From NCBI RefSeq assembly GCF_000455365.1, contig NZ_HG315686.1, forward strand, positions 454,229 to 514,682: a stretch of 60,454 nucleotides of DNA, in the 5' to 3' direction. The notes under the pieces were generated by a model. It did no database searches. It saw only the letters and a program-made list of their open reading frames with translations, and was not told where the DNA came from. Each line of letters begins with the position of its first letter. The first letter of the stretch is position 1. This DNA comes from Halopiger djelfimassiliensis (lineage in GTDB: Archaea; Halobacteriota; Halobacteria; Halobacteriales; Natrialbaceae). Below, in pieces: positions 26,917-34,946 of the stretch. The position numbers and the translations under genes were made by a program.

Positions 26917-28018
26917 ATCGATCGCAGTCGTCGTCACGGCGTACAACGAGGAAGGGTTCGTCGATCGCGTCATCGAATCGATTCCGGAGTACGTCGACCG
27001 GATCTACGCCGTCGACGACGCATCGCCGGACGGGAGTTGGGAGTCGATCCAGCGAGTTGCATCACGCATCAACGACACCGCTGAACCGGAACGGGCGGTG
27101 GCCGACGGCGGTGACGGCCGCCGGGTCGTTCCGATCCGCCACGAGCAAAACCGCGGCTACGGGGCGGCGGTCAAGACCGGCTACAAACGCGCCACCGAAG
27201 ACGATATCGACGTCGTCGCCGTGATGAACGGCGACGGACAGATGGATCCCGCGATCCTCCATCGGATCATCGATCCCGTCGCTGCCGGCGACGCCGACTA
27301 CGCGAAGGGGAACCGTCTCCTCCACCCGGACGACCGTGACGGCATGTCGACGTTCCGGCTCGTCGGAAACGCAATCCTCACCGGCCTCTCGAAGTTCGCT
27401 TCGGGCTACTGGACGATCGGCGATCCCCAGAACGGATACACCGCGATCTCACGCGACGCCATCGAGGAACTCGATTTCGAGCGGCTGACCGACAGGTACG
27501 GCTTCCTCAATCATCTGCTCACCCACCTCAACGTCAACGACTGCCGGGTCGCCGACGTCGCGATGTCCGCGGTCTACGGCGACGAGGAGAGCAGTATCCG
27601 ATACGTTCCGTTCGTCCGGTTCGTCTCCATGCTGTTGCTTCGGAGCTTCTGCTGGCGACTCAAACGCCAGTACGTGGTCGAACGGTTCCATCCGGCCGTC
27701 GTCTTCTACGGGGCCGGCGCGTCGGGACTCGCCGGCGGAGCCGGCGGCTTCGTCGCCTCGCTTGCCCGACTCGCTCGCGGCAACGACGGGTTCACCGGCG
27801 CGCTCGTATCGTTTGTCACCGTCCTGCTCGGACTCGTCTCGATCGGGATCGCGATCTCGATGGACGCCGACGAGAACGACCACCTCGAGGTCACGAGATA
27901 CGAGTACAGCGGTCAGCAGCCCCCGGCCGAGATCGAACGGCCGGCGGAACAGAACCAGGAGCGGGGACAACACCAGTCGCAGCGGCGGACTCGGACCCGC
28001 ACTCAGTCGATCGAGTAG
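26903..28018 (+). CDS. Family 2 glycosyltransferase with C-terminal membrane segments
   Basis: A 371-residue GT2 enzyme of the dolichol-phosphate sugar synthase kind. SIAVVVTAYNEEGFV starts the GT-A fold, VDDASPDGSW is the nucleotide-binding Asp region, and VMNGDGQMDP is the DxD-like metal site. LVGNAILTGLSKFASGYW and QNGYTAI are typical of the polyprenyl-phosphate group. Two hydrophobic segments at about 270-290 and 298-320 anchor it. It overlaps the dehydrogenase gene by 14 bases, so it belongs to the operon and may put the sugar on a lipid carrier. The tail is rich in Gln and Arg. Confidence 0.88.
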   Translation: MYKGKSIAVVVTAYNEEGFVDRVIESIPEYVDRIYAVDDASPDGSWESIQRVASRINDTAEPERAVADGGDGRRVVPIRHEQNRGYGAAVKTGYKRATEDDIDVVAVMNGDGQMDPAILHRIIDPVAAGDADYAKGNRLLHPDDRDGMSTFRLVGNAILTGLSKFASGYWTIGDPQNGYTAISRDAIEELDFERLTDRYGFLNHLLTHLNVNDCRVADVAMSAVYGDEESSIRYVPFVRFVSMLLLRSFCWRLKRQYVVERFHPAVVFYGAGASGLAGGAGGFVASLARLARGNDGFTGALVSFVTVLLGLVSIGIAISMDADENDHLEVTRYEYSGQQPPAEIERPAEQNQERGQHQSQRRTRTRTQSIE

Positions 28019-28209
28019 GTGACGATATCGTCGCCGTCACAGGCGGGACAGCGGGTCGTCTCGGCCGAAACGTTCGTGCCACAGTTTCGGCACTCGTGGA
28101 TCACCGTCGTTGCGGCGGCGTCGGATTCGGACGCCCCCGTTTCGACGGGGGACTCGGTCGTCTGGTCCGAATCCGAGAGGAGTCCGGAGAGCAGGCTAGA
28201 AAGACTCAT
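28003..28209 (-). CDS. Small zinc-ribbon protein
   Basis: A 68-residue protein with a Ser/Thr-rich N-terminal half and a C-terminal zinc ribbon: CRNCGTNVS and CPACDGDDIVTYSID. The two CxxC pairs are 13 residues apart. Its 3' end overlaps the end of the convergent glycosyltransferase by 16 bases. This type of tiny zinc protein is common in haloarchaea and often of unknown function. It is distinct from the DUF7563-like pair, because the spacer between the CxxC motifs is much shorter. Confidence 0.7.
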   Translation of the reverse strand: MSLSSLLSGLLSDSDQTTESPVETGASESDAAATTVIHECRNCGTNVSAETTRCPACDGDDIVTYSID

Positions 28210-28270
28210 AGAACTGTGTGACCGGATCTTCTGTGGTATGGTGGATAAGTGTTTCGTGACTAATCGTCAC

Positions 28271-29371
28271 TTACTGCGACCGGGACTGGGGCTGTAACGA
28301 ACGCCGCGTCGACGAACTGAGTCGATCGATCGTCCCACCCGCTTCGGCCACATCGACCAGGAGTTCGGTCACGTTCACCAGTTCACCGACGTACGCCTGC
28401 CGTCGCCGTTCCCAGCGGGCGGCCGCGCCGTCGTCGCCGAGGAGTTCGAGCGCACGGTCGCAAACCCCGTCGTACTCGTCGTACTGTTCGGCGAGGCCGA
28501 CGCGCTCGAGTTCGCGGAACTCGCCGTACGCGTGGTCGTCAGACCCGCGGTACCGTAGGGCGGGCGTGCCAAGCAGCGCGGCCTCGGTGACCATCGTTCC
28601 GGTGTCGGCGACCACGAGCGATGCCTCCGCCATCGCGTCGTGGATCAGTGCGGGATGGAGATCGTACGGCCGAGCGGGGAGTTCCCGGCAGTCCAGTTCG
28701 TCGCCTTCGTCGGAGACGAAAACCGTCCCCCGATCGCTCAGCCGCCGGATCAGATCCCGACGCTGTGACCGCGTGAACCCCTCGAGTCCGGCGTCGTGAA
28801 GTGCGTCGAGGGCGTTGAACCGGACGATCGCGTACGGCTCGTCGGGGTCGACGGCGAGGTAGTCCCGGACGGCCTCGTCCGGTTCGAACACGTCGGGATG
28901 GAGGTACGCACACTCTTTGAAGCCCTCGAAGGCGTAGTGGGCGTCGCCGAGGTCACGGCGGGTGACCGCCGGCGAGAGGATACAGTCAGCGAAGGGGCTA
29001 GAGACGACGTGGTTGAAGTCGCCGGGTTCGTCGTCGAGGACGAGGACGACCGGCGTGTGCGTGAGCGTACCCGCGAGTGCGGCGTAGGGGCCGCGACCGA
29101 AGACGACGTCCGGCCGAAACCGGACCGCCGCAGTCGCGATCCGCCCGAACTGTTCGGTCAGCTCGCGGGCGAACTGTCCGGTCGACGGCGCGGTCGTCCC
29201 GTGGGAGCCGTACCGTTCGAAGGGGAGACCGTAGAACTCGAGTAAGTCCGTCGTACAGGCGTACTCCCGGGTCAAAACGAGCACGTCGTGACCGGCGTCC
29301 TCGAGCCGGTCGACGGCGTGTCGGTACAGGTGTACGTGCGCAGGGGTGTTAGCGAAGACGAGAATCCGCAT
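28271..29371 (-). CDS. DUF354 glycosyltransferase-like protein
   Basis: A 366-residue protein of the DUF354 family, which has a GT-B fold like MurG and UDP-GlcNAc 2-epimerase. Features are MRILVFANTPAHVHLYRHAV at the start, FGRGPYAAL, VVLVLDDEP, FKECAYLHP, and near the end ADTGTMVTEAALLGTPALRY, the family signature. The start at 29371 is chosen because homologues begin with this MRILVF strand; a longer frame upstream would include the promoter. It is divergent from the GT4 gene, and both have the decamer motif. Reaction unknown; likely a sugar-transfer enzyme for the glycan. Confidence 0.85.
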   Translation of the reverse strand: MRILVFANTPAHVHLYRHAVDRLEDAGHDVLVLTREYACTTDLLEFYGLPFERYGSHGTTAPSTGQFARELTEQFGRIATAAVRFRPDVVFGRGPYAALAGTLTHTPVVLVLDDEPGDFNHVVSSPFADCILSPAVTRRDLGDAHYAFEGFKECAYLHPDVFEPDEAVRDYLAVDPDEPYAIVRFNALDALHDAGLEGFTRSQRRDLIRRLSDRGTVFVSDEGDELDCRELPARPYDLHPALIHDAMAEASLVVADTGTMVTEAALLGTPALRYRGSDDHAYGEFRELERVGLAEQYDEYDGVCDRALELLGDDGAAARWERRRQAYVGELVNVTELLVDVAEAGGTIDRLSSSTRRSLQPQSRSQ

Positions 29372-29395
29372 CGAGTCGGAATAGCCGACGGCGAG

Positions 29396-29405
29396 GCTTT
29401 GTAAT
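29396..29405 (-). promoter_or_regulatory. Glycan-locus decamer motif before the DUF354 gene
   Basis: ATTACAAAGC on the minus strand, one mismatch to the consensus, 34 bases before the ATG at 29371. Confidence 0.45.
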
Positions 29406-29488
29406 AGTACACGTACAGACGAACGTCGCGCGGTCGCCGCGTCGGTGTCGCCCGCGACGGCGGTCCCCGGACTGGACAAAGGACCCGG

Positions 29489-29498
29489 CTAACAAAGC
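29489..29498 (+). promoter_or_regulatory. Glycan-locus decamer motif before the GT4 gene
   Basis: CTAACAAAGC, one mismatch, 41 bases before ATG 29530. The spacing favours this ATG over the GTG at 29512, which would be only 23 bases away. Confidence 0.5.
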
Positions 29499-29529
29499 GT
29501 CGGCGGCCGGTGTGTCCGCCCAGCCGGAG

Positions 29530-30447
29530 ATGCACGTGCTCACGCTGACGACGAACGCCGACGCGCCGTTTATGACCGAGCAGATGCGCGCGCTCGAGCG
29601 GCGCGGCGTCTCGTTTTCGACGCTGTCGGTGGCGGGCGAGATCGACGGGGCCAGTTCCCGGAGTCCGACCGCCTACCTCCGATACTTCCCGGAAGTCATC
29701 AGGGAGGCCGGCAACGGATACGACCTGATCCATGCACACTACGGACTGACTGGCCCGATGGCGCTGGCACAGGTGCGAAAGCCGGTCGTGCTTTCCCTGT
29801 GGGGATCGGACGTGTACGGTCCCGTCGAGCCGATCAGCCGCGCGTGTGTCCCGCTGTGTGACGAAGTCGTCGTCATGTCCGAGCGGATGCGGGAGACGAT
29901 CGGCCGGGACTGTGCGGTGATCCCCGACGGCGTCGACCTCGAGAAGTTTCGGCCGGAACCGCGCGACCGCGCTCGCGAGCGGGTCGGCTGGGACGACGAC
30001 GCGTTGCACGTGCTCTTTCCCTACCACCCGGACCGGGAGGTGAAGAACTACCCGCGCGCTCGACGCGTCGTCAACGCGGTCAACGGGTTGCTCGATCGCC
30101 CGGTTCGGCTCCGGACCGTCTACGACGTCGACCACGACGCGGTCCCCGATTACATGAACGCCGCGGACGCGCTCCTGTTGACCTCCCACAGCGAGGGGTC
30201 GCCTAACTCGGTCAAGGAGGCACTGGCCTGTAACCTGCCCGTCGTCGCCGTTGACGTCGGCGACGTTCGCGAACGGCTCGCGGGCGTCGAGCCGTCCCGC
30301 GTCGGAACCACCGACGAGGAACTGATCGACGGGCTCCGGGCGGTCCTCGAGCGCGGCGACCGGTCGAACGGCCGGGACGCCGCGGCCGAGGTCAGCGTCG
30401 ACCGCACGGCAGCGCGGCTGCTCGAGGTCTACGAGCGGGCCGTCTGA
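29530..30447 (+). CDS. Family 4 glycosyltransferase (GT-B fold)
   Basis: A 305-residue glycosyltransferase. Signs of a retaining GT4 enzyme are IHAHYGLTGPMAL, VLSLWGSDVYGP, CAVIPDGVDLEKFRP, and the C-terminal donor site TSHSEGSPNSVKEALACNLPVVAVDVGDV with the E-x7-E pattern. It is rather short for the family (many are 340-400), mostly at the N-terminus. The start at 29530 is chosen because it begins the first beta strand (MHVLTLTTN) and because of motif spacing. It probably adds a sugar to the lipid-linked glycan on the cytoplasmic side; donor and acceptor are unknown. Confidence 0.85.
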   Translation: MHVLTLTTNADAPFMTEQMRALERRGVSFSTLSVAGEIDGASSRSPTAYLRYFPEVIREAGNGYDLIHAHYGLTGPMALAQVRKPVVLSLWGSDVYGPVEPISRACVPLCDEVVVMSERMRETIGRDCAVIPDGVDLEKFRPEPRDRARERVGWDDDALHVLFPYHPDREVKNYPRARRVVNAVNGLLDRPVRLRTVYDVDHDAVPDYMNAADALLLTSHSEGSPNSVKEALACNLPVVAVDVGDVRERLAGVEPSRVGTTDEELIDGLRAVLERGDRSNGRDAAAEVSVDRTAARLLEVYERAV

Positions 30448-30484
30448 TCGGATCGGGAAGCCAACGACGGCCCGTTTCGCGGGG

Positions 30485-31462
30485 CTACCGATACGCCCGC
30501 CGGTACCACTCCATCGCCGCCGGCAGGTGCGTCTCGAGGGGGTCGTACTCGTAGCCGAGTTCCTCGTGGGCCTTTCGTGACGTGTAGAACAGTCGCTCGG
30601 TCGCGAGCCGGGCCATCCGTCGGTTGAACGGGAAGACGTGGACGCCGGCGACGGAGCCGGCGGCCTCGGCCACGGGGCCGGCGGCACGGATCGCCGTCGC
30701 CGGGACCCGGATGCGAGCGGGGGAGCCGCCGACTTCGTCGGCGATCCGCGAAACGGCGCGATCGTAGGTGAGGTTCTCGCCGCCGAGGATGTAGTGTTCG
30801 CCGCGACCGCCCGCCTCGGAGGCCGCGATCAGCCCGTCGACGACGTCGGAGACGCCGACGATGCTCAACCCGCCCGGGAGGTGTGCGGGCATCGTCGGCT
30901 CGAGGGCCATCGCCAGCAGCTGAGCGGTGAACGTCCCGTCGCCGGGACCGAAGACCGACGTGGGGTGGACCGTCACCGCGTCACCGTCCGTCGCGGCGTA
31001 GCGGTCGACGAGCCGCTCGGCCGCCGCCTTCGAGGTCTGGTAGGCCCCGATCGGCTCGGCGACGTCCGTCTCGTCGGCGAACTCGTCGCCGCCGGTCGGG
31101 CGTCGCGTCCCCGCCGTACTCGTAAACACCAGCCGGCCGGCGTCGCGGTCGCGACAGGCCTCGAGCAGGGCCGCCGTACCGTCGCGGTTGACCCGCTCGA
31201 CCGTCCCCGGATCGGCGCTCCAGAGCCCGACGCCCGCGAGGTGGAAGACGGCGTCAGTGCCGTCGACGAGCGATCGAAGCGTCCCCCCGTCGAAGAGGTC
31301 GCCGACGTACCAGTCGATCGGTTCCTCCTCGAGGGGACCACGATCCGACGTCGGGCGGCTGAGGCCGCGTACGTCCCAGCCGTCCTCGAGCAGCCGTTGA
31401 CAGAGGTGGGTGCCGAGAAACCCGGTCGCCCCGGTGACGGCCGCGGTTCGTGTCCCCGTCAT
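30485..31462 (-). CDS. NAD-dependent epimerase/dehydratase (third gene of an operon)
   Basis: A 325-residue extended short-chain dehydrogenase with GATGFLGTHL for cofactor binding, FHLAGVGLW, FTSTAGTRR and the YxxxK pair in AYQTSK. The N-terminal GATGFLG and the length resemble dihydroflavonol reductase/HpnA-like atypical members rather than classical UDP-glucose epimerases. Its ATG overlaps the stop of the DUF362 gene (ATGA), so it is translationally coupled. With the oxidoreductase at the head of the operon it may carry out successive changes on one sugar. Substrate unknown. Confidence 0.83.
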   Translation of the reverse strand: MTGTRTAAVTGATGFLGTHLCQRLLEDGWDVRGLSRPTSDRGPLEEEPIDWYVGDLFDGGTLRSLVDGTDAVFHLAGVGLWSADPGTVERVNRDGTAALLEACRDRDAGRLVFTSTAGTRRPTGGDEFADETDVAEPIGAYQTSKAAAERLVDRYAATDGDAVTVHPTSVFGPGDGTFTAQLLAMALEPTMPAHLPGGLSIVGVSDVVDGLIAASEAGGRGEHYILGGENLTYDRAVSRIADEVGGSPARIRVPATAIRAAGPVAEAAGSVAGVHVFPFNRRMARLATERLFYTSRKAHEELGYEYDPLETHLPAAMEWYRRAYR

Positions 31463-32409
31463 CGCCGACCCTCGAGCTGTGGCGGCACGGCATCGCCGCC
31501 GAGCGCCGCGTAGAGTCGGTAGGCGGCCGATACGGCGGGGTGCGTTTCGTCCGACGGCGGTAGCTCGCCGGCTGGCAGCCGCGCTCTCATGGCCGCGAGG
31601 TCGAACCCGGCGTCGGTTCCGCTGCCCTCGACGGCGACCGCCGTCCCGTCGTCCGAAAGGGCGACCCTGAGCGCGTCGTCGTCCTCGGGCGATCGCTCGA
31701 GGAGCGCGGTGCCGACGGCGTCGACCGCGGCCGGCGGCCCCGCAAACAGGGTGTCGGCCGCGTACGGTCGGCCGCCGTAGGTCGTCGTGGCGTCCAGAAC
31801 GGCGACCGTCGGCTCGACGGCACGCGTCGCGGCGACCGGTCCGATCGGTGACTCGTCGGGGCCGTCGACCAGCCTCGCGAGCGTGCGCATCCCGCCCGCG
31901 ATCGGTCCATCGGCGGTCGGGCGCAGCGTCGGCACGACGACGACAGCACCCTCTCGCAGCCGCGTCGGAACGGAAACCGCGAGCGACTCGTCGCCGATTT
32001 CGACGACGGTATTGATCGCGTCGGCGGCCGCGCAATCGACGAGTGTCGCGTCGAACCGATCGAGCAGGTCGTCGTAGCCGAGGTAGGCGGCGGTCCGCTC
32101 GAGGTCGATGTACTCGTCGCTTGCGCCGGCGACGGCGACGTCGGCATCCGTCCGCTCCTCGAGTACGGCGACGGCCGCTCCGGTCACCGCGGGATCGGTC
32201 ACCATCCCGGTCGATGGGTGAAACGGGTAGTGCACGTCGGGAACGATCGTGATCCGATCGGCCGCGAGCGACTCGAGACGAGGGGCAAGCAGGTCACGAA
32301 CCGGCGATTCGAGGGCTGCCAGTCGCGCGTCGACGTCGGGTTCCCAGCCGTCGCGTCGATCGAGGTCGGCCGCCGGAACCGTGGTCGCTTCGACGGTGCG
32401 CATCGTCAC
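31459..32409 (-). CDS. DUF362-like protein in sugar operon
   Basis: A 316-residue protein that looks like DUF362: ITIVPDVHYPFHPSTGMVTDPAVTGAAVAVL is its characteristic early block (ends given), then VAGASDEYIDLERTAAYLGY and a C-terminal AADTLFAGPPAAVDAVGTAL. No Fe-S cysteine motif is present, unlike many family members. The GTG at 32409 overlaps the upstream stop (GTGA); ATG 32403 two codons later is an alternative. It sits between an oxidoreductase and an epimerase with overlaps on both sides, so a function in the same pathway is likely, but the chemistry is unknown. Confidence 0.7.
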   Translation of the reverse strand: MTMRTVEATTVPAADLDRRDGWEPDVDARLAALESPVRDLLAPRLESLAADRITIVPDVHYPFHPSTGMVTDPAVTGAAVAVLEERTDADVAVAGASDEYIDLERTAAYLGYDDLLDRFDATLVDCAAADAINTVVEIGDESLAVSVPTRLREGAVVVVPTLRPTADGPIAGGMRTLARLVDGPDESPIGPVAATRAVEPTVAVLDATTTYGGRPYAADTLFAGPPAAVDAVGTALLERSPEDDDALRVALSDDGTAVAVEGSGTDAGFDLAAMRARLPAGELPPSDETHPAVSAAYRLYAALGGDAVPPQLEGRR

Positions 32410-33521
32410 CGCGTCACCTCCGCTTCGGGGACCGCGAGGTCGGCATCGTCACCGTCGGCTCGGTCCGCCAGTTCGTAGGCGGTCTCCGCCAGTTCGAGAC
32501 AGCGCCTGCCGTCCTCGCCGTCGACCGGCGGCGTCTCGTCTTCACGGATCGCGTCACAGAAGGCCGCCAGCGCATCGTAGTGGGCCTGCAGGTAGAATGT
32601 CGGTCCGAAGACGTCCGGATCGCCGCCGGTGAGCCGACGCGCCACGTTCGACAGCGCCGACCGGGCCGCGCTCGCATAGAAGTTCGCTGGGAGGTGGTCC
32701 TCGTTACTGATCGTTCCGGTGATCCCCTCCAGTTGCAAGCGGGTGTTCACCTCGGGGAGTTGCTCCCACTGGTAGGAGCCACAGTGCAGCGTGATCGTCG
32801 TTCCCGTCTCGGGTGCCCGCAGGAGGACGGTCGCCGCGTCCTCGACGGGGAGCTCGAGCGTCCGCCCGATCGCCGCATCGCGAACCTCGAGGTCGCCGAA
32901 CAGCCACTCGAGGAGGTCGAAACAGTGGATGCCGAGCTCGAGGAGCGAGCCGCCGCCGGCCGCGTCGGGATCGAGCGGCCACGACGGCGGCGCGTCCTCG
33001 ACGGGCGGACGACCAAGCGGCCCGTCGTTGATGCGCGTGATCGAGGCGTACGGCACGTGCCCGACCCGGCCCTCGTCGTAGGCCGTCTTGACGCCAACCA
33101 TGTCGGGCTGGTACCGCAGCGTGTGGTCGACGCCGACGGCGATCCCGCCCGCGGCGGCGGTCTCCAGCAACCGGTCGGCTTCGTCGGTCGAGCGGGCGAG
33201 CGGTTTCTCGACGAAGACGTCGACCCCGGCGTCGGCGGCCCGCTCGACGGCCGCCGCGTGCAGGCTGGGCGGAAGCGCGACGACCGCCGCGTCCAGCGAC
33301 TCCGACTCGAGGAGGGTCGCGTAGTCGTCGTACGTTCGAGCCACGCCGGCCCGGTCGGCCCTGCGTCGGTTCTCCGGAGCCGCGTCGGCGACCGCGGGCA
33401 CGTCGACGCCGGGCATCGAGAGTGCCGATTTCAGGTGCACCATGCCGATGTTTCCGACGCCCAGCACCCCAAGCGAGAGGGCGCTCGAATCGGTCCACCG
33501 ACTGAGCGGTGACGAGATCAT
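32406..33521 (-). CDS. Gfo/Idh/MocA family oxidoreductase
   Basis: A 371-residue NAD(P)-dependent oxidoreductase. GVLGVGNIGMVHLKSAL (residues 18-34) is the Rossmann turn, VFVEKPLARS carries the catalytic Lys, and GVDHTLRYQPDM and ELGIHCFDLLEWLFG contain the conserved histidine region. The C-terminal domain is beta-rich with an inserted aromatic part (FYASAARSALSN). It is the first gene of a three-gene operon, and the decamer motif lies 35 bases before its ATG. It differs from the WbpB-like enzyme at 24347, so it may serve another sugar. Confidence 0.85.
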   Translation of the reverse strand: MISSPLSRWTDSSALSLGVLGVGNIGMVHLKSALSMPGVDVPAVADAAPENRRRADRAGVARTYDDYATLLESESLDAAVVALPPSLHAAAVERAADAGVDVFVEKPLARSTDEADRLLETAAAGGIAVGVDHTLRYQPDMVGVKTAYDEGRVGHVPYASITRINDGPLGRPPVEDAPPSWPLDPDAAGGGSLLELGIHCFDLLEWLFGDLEVRDAAIGRTLELPVEDAATVLLRAPETGTTITLHCGSYQWEQLPEVNTRLQLEGITGTISNEDHLPANFYASAARSALSNVARRLTGGDPDVFGPTFYLQAHYDALAAFCDAIREDETPPVDGEDGRRCLELAETAYELADRADGDDADLAVPEAEVTR

Positions 33522-33546
33522 CTACACTGGGACGGGCCGCCAGCGG

Positions 33547-33556
33547 GCTTTGTTAT
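33547..33556 (-). promoter_or_regulatory. Glycan-locus decamer motif before the Gfo/DUF362/epimerase operon
   Basis: Exact ATAACAAAGC on the minus strand, 35 bases before the ATG at 33521. Confidence 0.6.
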
Positions 33557-33600
33557 CGGCGTCGTACAGTCTGTACCCTCAGAATAGCAGTTCGGACGGG

Positions 33601-34557
33601 TCAGTCGTCGCCGTTGCCCGCCGGTCCGCTGGCGGCCGCGACCGTTCCGCCGTCGACGCCCCGGGCGGCCGCGACCCGTCGTGCGACCTCGTCCATCGTC
33701 TCGACGGTGAGCCCGGTTTCGGCGCGACGCCGGTCGAGATAGGCGAGGATCGCACGCATTCGACGGTCGTCGCGCTCGTGAGTCAGGTTGTTCGGATGCA
33801 GCCACATGTGAAAGAGTCCGTCCGTCCGTGCCGCTTCGTCGATTCCTCGTCGGGCCTGAACCACCATCGGATCCTCCCAGATCGACTCGGCGACCGTCCG
33901 TGCCGGCCCTTCGAACCCGAAGAGGAACATCGATGCCGGAACGTTCACCAGCCCGTACTCGTCGACGACGGGCTCGACCAGCATCGATCGATCGCGGACC
34001 GCCGAATCGAACAGTCCGCGAACGCCGTCGCTCGTCGGCGATCGGCCCCGGTACGCGCTGATTCCGTAATCGACGAGGACGTCCCGGTGACCGACGTCGT
34101 TGCGCGGATAGACGAACGAATCGACCGTCTGACCCCAGTCAGAGGCGATCTCGAGGCTGCGCTCGAGTTCGGCGGTTGCGAGTTGGCGGTCCGTCTCCGG
34201 CCGGCCGAACAGGACGTGAGAAAACGAGTGGCTGGCGAACTCGTGGTCGACGTCCGACGACAGCAAGGCGTCGACGAGGTCCGGACCGAACCGCAGGTCC
34301 GGCCGGTGACGCCACTCGCCACGTTCGCGTTCGAACCATCCCGGCGGTGCCGGGTGCGTGGCGTGGTCGCCGTCACAGGACTCGAGCATGAGGTGGCCGA
34401 CCACGGCCCAGGTCGCCGGCACGTCGTACTCCGAACAGAGTTCGAGCAGGACCGGCCACCCGCGACGACCGGATTCGACTCGCTCGATCGGCGGCGTCTC
34501 GAAGTCGTGAAATCCCCAGCCGAGTTCGGCGTCCACCGAGAGCACGACGCTACCCAT
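33601..34557 (-). CDS. Polysaccharide deacetylase family protein
   Basis: A 318-residue protein of the NodB-homology deacetylase type. The start MGSVVLSVDAELGWGFHD contains the metal/base aspartate region, PATWAVVGHLML is typical of the second strand, and HEFASHSFSHVLFG supplies the two metal histidines (HxxxH). SFVYPRN matches the family motif F-x-x-P-x, and FHMWLHPNN near residue 250 carries the late catalytic His. It would remove N- or O-acetyl groups from the surface glycan. ATG 34557 is preferred over GTG 34569 four codons earlier. No signal peptide is visible, so it may act on lipid-linked sugars in the cytoplasm. Confidence 0.85.
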   Translation of the reverse strand: MGSVVLSVDAELGWGFHDFETPPIERVESGRRGWPVLLELCSEYDVPATWAVVGHLMLESCDGDHATHPAPPGWFERERGEWRHRPDLRFGPDLVDALLSSDVDHEFASHSFSHVLFGRPETDRQLATAELERSLEIASDWGQTVDSFVYPRNDVGHRDVLVDYGISAYRGRSPTSDGVRGLFDSAVRDRSMLVEPVVDEYGLVNVPASMFLFGFEGPARTVAESIWEDPMVVQARRGIDEAARTDGLFHMWLHPNNLTHERDDRRMRAILAYLDRRRAETGLTVETMDEVARRVAAARGVDGGTVAAASGPAGNGDD

Positions 34558-34605
34558 ACATCCCACCACGCGGTGCTTGCATACTCCTGTGGAGTTGCGT
34601 GGACG

Positions 34606-34615
34606 GTTTTGTTAT
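34606..34615 (-). promoter_or_regulatory. Glycan-locus decamer motif before the deacetylase gene
   Basis: ATAACAAAAC on the minus strand, 58 bases before ATG 34557 (46 from GTG 34569). It has the same A at position 9 as the copy at 22445, which also has a longer spacing. Confidence 0.55.
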
Positions 34616-34897
34616 TCAGGTCCTTTCCCCCGTCGACTCCCGTTTACCCGCGCGAACGCCTCGATAGGCGCTGAAAACGGACGATCCGGAGCCGCCGCGT
34701 CGGACGGGAAGCCCCGGCCGTGTCGGTGCGATCACAGGTCCGTCGACGGAGTGGTTTGCCGTCGAGACATCCGGTACGACGGGACGGTCCCGCGAAGCGA
34801 CGGTAACGACACCGAACACCGTCGGCCGCCGCGCTTCCGAGCGTTAACGCGACCGAACGGGGACGACGGCGCGCCGGTCCGCCCCTGAACAGTCCCT
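34616..34897. other. Divergent intergenic region between two decamer motifs
   Basis: About 280 bases of GC-rich DNA between oppositely oriented motif copies at 34606 and 34898. Open frames here are Arg-rich and unsupported. Other than the two motifs nothing is recognised. Confidence 0.5.
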
Positions 34898-34907
34898 ATA
34901 ACAAAGC
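34898..34907 (+). promoter_or_regulatory. Glycan-locus decamer motif before the first AlkP-fold gene
   Basis: Exact ATAACAAAGC, 49 bases before ATG 34947. The start reads ATGA, but no ATG, GTG or TTG is found in the frame ending at that TGA, so there is no upstream mini-cistron here. Confidence 0.6.
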
Positions 34908-34946
34908 AATCGTCCGGCTACCTCCTCGACAGCAGGCTTTTGGATC

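Noticed and set aside
25102-26973. A 623-codon open frame on the minus strand
   Set aside because: It is the antisense shadow of the nucleotide sugar dehydrogenase; no motif or compositional support.
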